Assembly: GCF_014212015.1 (NCBI RefSeq)
Contig: NZ_JACJVN010000026.1
Span: forward strand, 1-43,763
Origin: Cohnella lubricantis
Lineage (GTDB): Bacteria > Bacillota > Bacilli > Paenibacillales > Paenibacillaceae
DNA length: 43,763 nt
Direction: 5' to 3'
Shown here: positions 18,134 to 24,154 of the stretch, in pieces
Layout of the letters: each line of letters begins with the position of its first letter
Position numbering within the stretch: the first letter of the stretch is position 1
Translations under genes and position numbers: made by a program
The notes under the pieces: generated by a model
What the model saw: only the letters and a program-made list of their open reading frames with translations
What the model was told of the DNA's origin: nothing
Databases searched by the model: none

Positions 18134-18400
18134 AATCTCTCCGCCTTCCGATTAAACATGTACGCTAACTGTCTACCGGTATTTTCACTATAAAAGATGA
18201 CGTTACGTAAGGTGCAAGCAAAATTTAAAATTGCATGTAGTTCCACGTCAAAAGTTAACCTCCTGTCCATTTCGTGAACAGGAGGCTATGTTGTCGGCGG
18301 AGCGAAAGACGGTTTTCCACTGCTGCACTCTCGAGACTTCTAACTTTACCAATTTATTACCATAGTATCACATGATGATATATTTATAGAACAACTATCG

Positions 18401-18480
18401 ATAACTTGCCGTTACTAGTGGTACGGGAGTCTGTAACATCTATAGAGCGATAAATTAAGGGCATCCGTAGAGGTGCCCTG
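18401..18480 (-). repeat. rlmH-end-like repeat, copy A (most diverged)
   Basis: Plus-strand positions 18403-18426 match the rlmH 3' end (26033-26056) at 19 of 24 positions, including AACTTGCC and TACGG. On the minus strand it reads P-Y-H-stop. It is joined to CTATAGAGCGA (identical in copy B) and to a hairpin AGGGCATC/GGTGCCCT, which ends the monooxygenase remnant on the minus strand. Confidence 0.6.
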
Positions 18481-18496
18481 CTTGGTGTTATCTCAC

Positions 18497-18685
18497 TTAC
18501 ATTTCAAAAAAATTGTCTCTTTCTACCTTGCACACTCTTAGCCCAAATCGTTTATACCAAACCGTTTTCCCCTTTTCCTGCGCCACCTTATGCATCGCAT
18601 GATCTTTCCAATTCTGGATTGACTCCAGGGAATCCCAATAAGAAACCGTAATCCCTAGACCTTCTAGATCGCGATCGCTGCTTTC
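18497..18685 (-). pseudogene. 3' fragment of an antibiotic-biosynthesis-monooxygenase-fold protein
   Basis: The minus strand encodes SDRDLEGLGITVSYWDSLESIQNWKDHAMHKVAQEKGKTVWYKRFGLRVCKVERDN and a stop. This is the C-terminal half of an ABM/IsdG-fold protein (GITVSYWDSL...NWK.H..H..AQ). The N-terminal half is absent. The fragment stops exactly where the plus-strand LysR fragment starts, so a single deletion or recombination joined the two. Confidence 0.65.
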
Positions 18686-19252
18686 TAAAAGAAATTATGC
18701 AATTGAACGAGAAACTTCATCAAGAACTCGCTTTGATTAAGGGACTGGAGATTGGCACAGTAAGAATTGGCACCTTCTCAAGTGTATCGATTCAATGGCT
18801 GCCCAGACTACTTAAAGAATATCACGATCAGTTTCCTCTAATCGAAACGAAATTACTAGATGGAAACTATCATGAAATTGAAAACTGGATCGTTAGCGGG
18901 GAAGCTGATTTTGGTTTTGTGAATGTTCCTACACAAGAAGGATTAGAAGTGATTCCGTTGAAAAATGATAAAATGCTCTGCATCTTGCCATCTAATCACG
19001 TTCTTCGAGAGCAATCAACAATCCGATTAGAACAAATCGTGGATTTGCCTTTCATAATGCCTGTCGCAGGTTGTGACATTGAAGTACAGCGCATTTTCTC
19101 TACTGTCACAGACTCAATACGATTTATGTATACGACCATTGGATGAGGAGCATTTCCGTTCAATCGGTATAGCTGCCGTTTCTTTTACAAATGTTTCTCC
19201 GGCGGCCAAGAAATTTATTAATTTTATTGCCGAGCGGGTTGATAAATTATAA
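18685..19252 (+). pseudogene. LysR regulator remnant (no HTH, internal deletion)
   Basis: Reading from LKEIMQLNEKLHQELALIKGLEIGTVRIGTFSSVSIQWLPRLLKEYHDQFP, this is a LysR protein starting in the linker helix; the whole DNA-binding domain is missing. The frame proceeds to VDLPFIMPVAGCDIEVQRIFS and then is wrong up to a TGA at 19144. The true C-terminus resumes in another frame as ICIRPLDEEHFRSIGIAAVSFTNVSPAAKKFINFIAERVDKL with TAA at 19250-19252. About 60-100 central codons are lost. It cannot be a functional activator. It lies between repeat copies A and B. Confidence 0.75.
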
Positions 19253-19256
19253 ACAA

Positions 19257-19336
19257 AAATTCGCCCTACCCTTATGATAGGGTTCGCCATAACTTCTATA
19301 GAGCGAAATCGAAGGCACCCGACCGGGTGCCTTCTC
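19257..19336 (-). repeat. rlmH-end-like repeat, copy B
   Basis: The minus strand 19271-19288 reads GEPYHK, the C-terminus of RlmH without its stop, and includes the exact core TATCATAA (19272-19279). It is followed by the identical CTATAGAGCGA block also in copy A and by a perfect 10-bp hairpin GAAGGCACCC/GGGTGCCTTC (19311-19334), which doubles as terminator of the retropepsin gene. Confidence 0.65.
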
Positions 19337-19355
19337 TGCGTAACTGTATATAAAA

Positions 19356-19736
19356 CTACTCCGCCTTCACCGTCTGCCGCTTGGCGTCGATGACCAGCCC
19401 CGCCGACTTCATAAAGTCGTAGCCCAAAATACCGTCCATCTCCAATCCGTACTCCATGCTCCCGATCTCTACCTGAAAGCCCGGCACCAACTGCCCATCG
19501 AGCTCAATCCCGTCCAGCGTCTTCGTGTAGACATACTCGATGCCCCCCACGCCTCGGATCGTGTCCACAATATCGTCCTCTTCGGGTACAATGCCGATCT
19601 CGCCCACGATGTCGGCCTTAATCAGCGTGCTCGCCGAGCCTGTGTCCAGCAGCACCTTGCCCAGTTCGAGCGTCCGGCCCCGAAAATGAATGGTAACAGG
19701 CACGAAAGGCAATCCATGCTCCTCGGAGAAAATCAT
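19356..19736 (-). CDS. retropepsin-like aspartic protease
   Basis: A 126-residue single-lobe aspartic protease. VLLDTGSASTLIKADIV contains the DTGS catalytic motif at about residue 31, and MDGILGYDFMKSAGLVID is the C-terminal hydrophobic-hydrophobic-Gly strand. It should act as a homodimer, like retroviral proteases. There is no signal peptide or membrane segment, so it is cytoplasmic. ATG 19736 has GGGGG upstream and overlaps the stop of the preceding 85-codon gene (ATGA), which shows translational coupling. Upstream in-frame codons to 19805 only read through that gene in another frame. Substrate unknown; the coupled small protein is the obvious candidate partner. Confidence 0.85.
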   Translation of the reverse strand: MIFSEEHGLPFVPVTIHFRGRTLELGKVLLDTGSASTLIKADIVGEIGIVPEEDDIVDTIRGVGGIEYVYTKTLDGIELDGQLVPGFQVEIGSMEYGLEMDGILGYDFMKSAGLVIDAKRQTVKAE

Positions 19737-19990
19737 CGCGGCCCCCGAACGCCGACGTACCGTTCTCTGGCGATCAGTTCTGGACGAGACGTGTGGAAGA
19801 AGCAATACTCGCGGCTCGGTTCCTCCCGGTGCAGTTCGTTATAGCGGCGGAGCGCCGAAGTGGAGTCTGCGAACGAGTCGATGACAATGACATCCTCAAT
19901 GTACCGCTGCCCGCCTTCCGAGTGAGCCTTCTTGGCCTCCAAGACAACCCACTCCTCCGGGAAACGCTCCTGAACTTCCTTCCAGCGCAT
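19733..19990 (-). CDS. small conserved-looking protein coupled to the retropepsin gene
   Basis: 85 residues, MRWKEVQERFPEEWVVLEAKKAHSE, then a beta-alpha-rich middle with DVIVIDSFADSTSALRRYNELHREEPSREYCFFHTSRPELIARERYVGVRG. It is soluble and mixed alpha/beta, with no known catalytic motif. ATG 19990 follows GGAGG; 33 further upstream codons are rejected because they precede the promoter's expected transcript start. The stop overlaps the retropepsin start. I recall small proteins of this kind beside bacterial retropepsins, but I do not recognise a named function. Confidence 0.75.
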   Translation of the reverse strand: MRWKEVQERFPEEWVVLEAKKAHSEGGQRYIEDVIVIDSFADSTSALRRYNELHREEPSREYCFFHTSRPELIARERYVGVRGPR

Positions 19991-20020
19991 TCCGCCACCT
20001 CCGACCTTTCCATTTCCATT

Positions 20021-20029
20021 ATTATACCA
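20021..20029 (-). promoter_or_regulatory. extended -10 promoter of the retropepsin operon
   Basis: The minus strand shows TGGTATAAT, a consensus -10 with the TG extension, 31 bp before the first start codon. No good -35 is present. Confidence 0.5.
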
Positions 20030-20200
20030 TACACAGCAAAGGGGATCCGACATGATTAGCTTCCACAACCCCCTGCTGCAGCTACTCAAGCAGCGATTCG
20101 AGCATCATGCTCTCCATCAGGCTGATTAGCAAAATGCATGGATCATGTCCACTACCGTTGTCTCGTTCGTCGAGAAGATCGCCATGCAGGAACCGGGAGA

Positions 20201-20408
20201 ATGTTTAAGATCCTCCTGCTCCCCGATCGCGAGGCCGTAGACAGTGTGGGCTACTGGCATCAGAGCTGGCCAGCACCCCCTCCTCCAATGCGATTTGTCG
20301 CAAGCTCGGCTTCTCGCTCATGGGCGAGTGTGATTTTGAATACCCCATTGGGACACCATCCGGTGCAATGACTGGAGATTAACCGTCGGCGAGACAGGCG
20401 GACGTTGA
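20201..20408 (+). pseudogene. GNAT acetyltransferase remnant with frameshifts
   Basis: Three frames together give the C-terminal half of a GNAT protein: FKILLLPDREAVDSVGYWHQSW, then ASTPSSNAICRKLGFSLMGECDFEYPIGTPS, then RCNDWRLTVGETGGR and a stop. SNAICRKLGF is the acetyl-CoA-binding helix and MRCNDWRL-type ends are typical of one GNAT branch. At least two frameshifts and loss of the N-terminus make it non-functional. Its last 70 bp and the following sequence are repeated at 28293-28429. Confidence 0.75.
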
Positions 20409-20485
20409 CCGTATCGCGACCTGCAGCTTGTTGCATTCTGCGCGTGATGCGGCACTGCGACCGGGGACGGGCAATAGAGAGCTGA

Positions 20486-20551
20486 CTGCAGGCCCGTGAT
20501 GAGATGCCGGTGATCCGCACTGACAACGGTCCACAATTCCTGATTGATTGA
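20486..20551 (+). mobile_element. remnant of an IS3-type transposase integrase core
   Basis: The frame reads LQARDEMPVIRTDNGPQFLID and then a stop. VIRTDNGPQF is the DDE-core motif around the second catalytic Asp in IS3-family OrfB. Stops bound it on both sides and no terminal repeats are visible, so only a shard remains. Confidence 0.6.
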
Positions 20552-20774
20552 AGAAGATCGGGCCAAATTCCGTAGAACATTGTAATAGATTGCAAAACTG
20601 AGCATTCATACGATAACCATAATTCATACGGTGTAGACTCCGGAATTAGAGGGCCTAGCCGAAGGTCTATCATCAAATCCCTCCCAAAGTCGAGCATTCC
20701 ATTACGGAATACCTTTCGCAACTGAGCATTCTTTGAGCGCTTGGACAGCAACGGATTGATGATCATAACTGTGA
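20552..20774 (-). other. unassigned stretch with a minus-strand frame behind the Lrp gene
   Basis: A minus-strand frame begins with GTG at 20778, overlapping the Lrp stop as GTGA. It encodes about 65 plausible residues (LLSKRSKNAQLRKVFRNGMLDFGRD, then IPESTPYELWLSYECSVLQS) and then runs antisense through the IS3 and GNAT remnants to 20260. It may be the start of a gene cut off by the insertion. I recognise no family. Confidence 0.3.
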
Positions 20775-21215
20775 TCACTTTGCCGGAGGAAGCATGGGCC
20801 GCAAGGAGTCCGAGGATGACAATACGATAGAGGTTTTTAAGTTTCCGTACGGCGACAGCCGATCCACGAGATTTGTTAATTCATCTATGGACGCCAACGA
20901 CACCTTCAGAAAAAAACAGGCCTCTCCGGTAACGCGAAAATATTCGAAAATATCAGGATCGCCGGTTATGATTTCCTCAAATTTTCGATGATGCAGATTG
21001 AGGTCGCTTACTTGAATAATAACAGATATAGGCCTTCCGATGGCTGCGCTGGAGACAGTAGCCTTGAAAGAAGTGATGACGCCTTTATCTTGCAGCTTCC
21101 GAATCCGGTCCGACACGCTTGGCCGGCTTAGATTTAATTTCTCCGACAACTGGCTGACACTTACTCGGCCATCGATCTGAAGCTCCTGCAATAGCCGGAT
21201 ATCCAACTCGTCCAT
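20775..21215 (-). CDS. Lrp/AsnC family transcriptional regulator
   Basis: 146 residues, the standard length. The N-terminal HTH (LDIRLLQELQIDGRVSVSQLSEKLNLSRPSVSDRIRKLQDKGVI) is followed by a RAM ligand domain (about 65-140) with VIIQVSDLNLHHRKFEEI and ACFFLKVSLASIDELTNLVDRL. ATG 21215 is preceded by AAGGAGG. It is divergent from an amino-acid permease/exporter gene with 169 bp between them. Lrp-type regulators next to such transporters commonly control them in response to an amino acid. The usual ligand-loop Gly-Asp pattern appears as VTGEACFF. Confidence 0.93.
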   Translation of the reverse strand: MDELDIRLLQELQIDGRVSVSQLSEKLNLSRPSVSDRIRKLQDKGVITSFKATVSSAAIGRPISVIIQVSDLNLHHRKFEEIITGDPDIFEYFRVTGEACFFLKVSLASIDELTNLVDRLSPYGNLKTSIVLSSSDSLRPMLPPAK

Positions 21216-21384
21216 TCGGTTTCCTCCTTATTTTCAAATTGAAGAATTATCGAGAAATAAACATAATTTATGAAGCTCCGATATCTCAATTCCCTTCCTT
21301 TTAGTATATCGAACCCGGTTCTTCCTTACTATAATTTTATTATCATCAAGTTTTCGGTGTATTCACAAAGGAGTAGATAACCCT

Positions 21385-22680
21385 ATGAGCTCAATCAATC
21401 GGACGATCGGTCTTCCGGAGGCCACTGCACTTACGATGGGATCCGTTCTCGGAAGCGGAATTCTTATTCTGCCTAGTTACACAGCTGAGTTGGCCGGACC
21501 GGCTTCAATCGTATCGTGGATCCTATTATGCCTGCTAAGCATACCAATTGCCTTTTCCTTCGCCAAACTTGGCTTGAAGTTCAATCATTTTGGGGGCATA
21601 ACGAATTTCGTTCAGCATGCCTTCGGCTATACATGGAGTACTCTGACAGGATGGTTGTCATTCGCCTGGGGAGCAACCGGCAATTCGGTGGCTGCGCTTG
21701 CCGGCGCTGCTTACGTAACGGAAGCTTTCCATTGGTCTAGGGAGGCAGCCTACGCTCTGGCGCTCGCTTTTCTTATCTTTGCTTTTGTCAGTAATTATTT
21801 CGGGCTGAAAATAAGCGGAACCGTCTCGTTAATCCTCAGCGGGGTTGTTCTTATACTACTGTTGGTTACCATTGCCTTTACATTTCCCGCTGTCGATGGG
21901 GAGTCTTTCAAGCCGTTTGCCCCGCATGGCGTCTCGGGGATCGGGCAAGCCTGCGTGGTTATATTCTGGGCGATGTTCGGCTGGGAAAATATTACTCATC
22001 TTGTCCCGGAATTGAAAAATCCTAAACGGGACGTAATGCGCAGCATGTGGATCAGCGTCGGTGTGATCGGCATTGTTTATATACTGCTGTCACTGGTTAC
22101 CGTCGGCACGCACACTTTCGGTTCCGGGGAAGCAGCCGCTCCGTTAACTCTGTTGATGAACCGCGGCCTAGGCATAGGAGCTGGCGCCGCAACAGCGATT
22201 ATCGCCTGCATCGTATGCACAGGAACGCTGAATGCGTATCTCGCCAGTTCTTCCCGGCTTGGCTATTCCATGGGGCAAGAGAACAAACTGCCGTCCTGGT
22301 TCGCCGCCATGAACAAGAGGCAGTTCCCTTATCGCTCCGGCCTCTTTCTATTTCTTGTTAACGCCGGAGCATTAGTCGTCAGCTATGCGGCGAACATTTC
22401 CGTTAATCAGCTTATGTTGATCCCGACTACGCTCGGTATCGTCGTATACGTCATTGCCTCGCTCTCCTGCTTGCGATTGCTGTGGACCGACAAGAAGGGA
22501 CGGATATTTGCCTTCATCGCATCCGTAAGTTGCCTCGCTATCGTTCCATTCTCCCATGGATATGCGGTCGTCCCCATTATCGTGGCCACCGGGTGTTTAT
22601 GTTACCTCGGAATTAGAGCAAGGCAGTCACGGAAGGTATCATCAGCCAATTTGTCTTTAAAAGACAATTTTAAAGCATGA
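21385..22680 (+). CDS. APC superfamily amino acid transporter, YjeH-like
   Basis: A 431-residue membrane protein with about 12 helices. The first unwound helix motif TMGSVLGSGILILPSYTAELAGPASIVSW is characteristic of the APC family, and the FWAMFGWENITHLVPELKNPKRDVMRSM region matches the YjeH-type branch (YjeH of E. coli exports methionine and branched-chain amino acids). Export of amino acids is therefore likely but uptake is possible. ATG 21385 has GGAG 11 nt upstream. A -10 TATAAT lies at about 21331 with a poor -35. It is divergent from Lrp, which is the probable regulator. A strong terminator follows. Confidence 0.88.
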   Translation: MSSINRTIGLPEATALTMGSVLGSGILILPSYTAELAGPASIVSWILLCLLSIPIAFSFAKLGLKFNHFGGITNFVQHAFGYTWSTLTGWLSFAWGATGNSVAALAGAAYVTEAFHWSREAAYALALAFLIFAFVSNYFGLKISGTVSLILSGVVLILLLVTIAFTFPAVDGESFKPFAPHGVSGIGQACVVIFWAMFGWENITHLVPELKNPKRDVMRSMWISVGVIGIVYILLSLVTVGTHTFGSGEAAAPLTLLMNRGLGIGAGAATAIIACIVCTGTLNAYLASSSRLGYSMGQENKLPSWFAAMNKRQFPYRSGLFLFLVNAGALVVSYAANISVNQLMLIPTTLGIVVYVIASLSCLRLLWTDKKGRIFAFIASVSCLAIVPFSHGYAVVPIIVATGCLCYLGIRARQSRKVSSANLSLKDNFKA

Positions 22681-22705
22681 CCGCATGACAATTTCAAATA
22701 AAATC

Positions 22706-22738
22706 AACCCGGCAGAATGGGAAGACTGCCGGGTTTTT
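22706..22738 (+). terminator. terminator of the YjeH-like gene
   Basis: AACCCGGCAG - 10 nt - CTGCCGGGTT, a perfect 10-bp stem followed by T-rich sequence. Confidence 0.85.
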
Positions 22739-22775
22739 GTATTATCGCTTATGCTGTGTTCTTTGGCATTAATGA

Positions 22776-23366
22776 TTATTTAGTCAGCATGCGCATCATA
22801 ACATCGACATCCGGGAAGCCGTATTCTTCTTCGCCCTGTTCCTGCAGAATGAGGCTATTGATGACGGAGATGTACCAGCACAATAACTGCCGGGGATCCC
22901 CCGCGGAGAATTCGCCGATCTCTTGGCCTTGGACGAAAATGGGCATCAACTGGTTGATCATCGTGTTAGGCGAGTATTCCTCAAGAATCTGCTTAACCTC
23001 CGCAGGAACTTCATCCGTCTTACGCGCTTTGAGAATGAGCATAAAAGCATATTTGTTATTGTCGTCCAGCATGTTCTGGGTTAGCGCTTTGATCTGTTCA
23101 TAAGGGGTTCCAGGCAGTTGTCGGCTATCATCGATCTCGCTGGCCGCATCTTCCAACAATTCATGGACGATCATCGTGTAGAGCGCATCCTTGGATTGAA
23201 AGTAGCGGAAGATGAGTCCTTCGCTAATGCCCGCAGCCGCTGCGATCATGCTCGTCTTCGTACGGGCGAAGCCGTGGCGCGCGAAGATCTGGAGTGCGGC
23301 TTGTTTGATCTGCGCCGTGCGTTCGTCGCGGATTCGCTCGAGCTGTTGTTTGTTTAAGGGGGACAT
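22776..23366 (-). CDS. TetR/AcrR family transcriptional regulator
   Basis: 196 residues. The HTH is at about 15-62 (QIKQAALQIFARHGFARTKTSMIAAAAGISEGLIFRYFQSKDALY) and the rest is a helical effector domain. The ATG has GGAG about 10 nt upstream. The gene lies on the same strand just downstream of a broken alpha/beta hydrolase gene whose promoter carries a perfect TGAGTGA/TCACTCA palindrome at 23785-23803. That site is most simply the operator for this protein. The regulator is intact although its apparent target is not. Confidence 0.9.
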   Translation of the reverse strand: MSPLNKQQLERIRDERTAQIKQAALQIFARHGFARTKTSMIAAAAGISEGLIFRYFQSKDALYTMIVHELLEDAASEIDDSRQLPGTPYEQIKALTQNMLDDNNKYAFMLILKARKTDEVPAEVKQILEEYSPNTMINQLMPIFVQGQEIGEFSAGDPRQLLCWYISVINSLILQEQGEEEYGFPDVDVMMRMLTK

Positions 23367-23402
23367 GAATTCAAGCTCCGATCTGTGGATAAGTTGCTTT
23401 TA

Positions 23403-23757
23403 TTATATCATAGCAATTCTCTTGTCAGATCCCTCAGGCCGATAGGTGGAGGATTCAGTGAAAGGCAGTACCCGTTGGATCAGCAGCTCGAGATATTGCT
23501 CTGGACGGGCAAAGCAGGCCAGATGCCCGGCATTCCGAAATAAGCGCATACTCCTTGTGCGGCGCGTCGATATCCTGGAAAAACTCTTGGGCTGTCGCAG
23601 TCGGCGTAACCAGATGCGTATCCCCTTGGAAGATGAAATGGTGATATACCGGCTCTCCGCAATTCCGTTCGGCGATTGCATCCGGAGTTTGCGCGCGTTT
23701 TTGTATTGGTTGAACTTCCTCAGAAATCAGATCCGGCAGAACGTTTGTTTTGCTCAT
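23403..23757 (-). pseudogene. alpha/beta hydrolase remnant (deletion plus frameshift)
   Basis: The start MSKTNVLPDLISEEVQ has GAGGAG upstream and is intact, but after about 35 residues the frame jumps to YHHFIFQGDTHLVTPTATAQEFFQDIDAPHKEYALI. This is the region carrying the catalytic Asp of an alpha/beta hydrolase (QGDTDLVTP in relatives). A frameshift follows, and another frame supplies NAGHLACFARPEQYLELLIQRVLPF with the catalytic His (GH). The nucleophile elbow and most of the barrel are lost. It is not functional. Confidence 0.7.
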
Positions 23758-23784
23758 AATGACATCTCCTCATTTGTTTATTTT

Positions 23785-23803
23785 TGAGTGAGTAGATCAC
23801 TCA
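23785..23803. promoter_or_regulatory. probable TetR operator
   Basis: TGAGTGA - GTAGA - TCACTCA is a perfect 7-bp inverted repeat, 28 bp upstream of the hydrolase remnant start. It is a typical AcrR/TetR operator form. Confidence 0.65.
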
Positions 23804-23851
23804 TTAAACGTATGCAAATTTCCTTTAAATGTCAATTGTTTTAAGGCTGAG

Positions 23852-24018
23852 TTATAGATGACTATTGTTTATGAAACCATTTTCTGAATTTCGTTCTCGC
23901 ATTAGTCCAGTAAGCAGCTGATCCAGGGTGGCGGCGCCCAGACGACCAAAGGCGGCGACTTCTGTAAAACTATGAAAGACCCGAGTTAGCCGTATTTCAA
24001 GCTAATCGGGCCTTTTTT
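23852..24018. other. possible gene-end remnant and an orphan terminator
   Basis: Minus strand 23852-23965 reads AAFGRLGAATLDQLLTGLMRERN and on to a stop, a protein-like C-terminus with no family I can name. At 23978-24018 the plus strand has GACCCGAGTTAGC/GCTAATCGGGCC (one bulged base) followed by six T. This is a good intrinsic terminator with no plus-strand gene in front of it. Both look like debris of lost genes. Confidence 0.35.
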
Positions 24019-24068
24019 CGTCCAACTGCCGCTCTATCCTCTTTAACACCAGAAAGCCTTTTCCCAAA

Positions 24069-24151
24069 TAACGATTCGCCTTACTTGTGATAAGGTTCTC
24101 CGCGCTGTCTATAACGGCAAGTTTATAAGGCACCCTGTCAGGGTGCCTTAT
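24069..24151 (-). repeat. rlmH-end-like repeat, copy C
   Basis: Complement 24081-24104 encodes RGEPYHK and TAA, exactly the last seven residues and stop of RlmH. The core TATCACAA is one base from TATCATAA. Next come GTTATAGAC and a perfect 12-bp hairpin ATAAGGCACCCT/AGGGTGCCTTAT (24125-24151), four bases past the DUF262 gene stop, which acts as its terminator. Confidence 0.7.
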
Positions 24152-24154
24152 ATC

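Noticed and set aside
18262..18288. Hairpin CCTCCTGT/ACAGGAGG upstream of the GH63-like gene as a terminator
   Set aside because: No T-tract on either strand and no gene ending there; it may only be a leader hairpin.
20260..20778. A 172-codon minus-strand frame as one gene
   Set aside because: It runs antisense through two recognisable remnants (IS3 core, GNAT). At most the first 65 codons could be genuine, and these are noted as unassigned.
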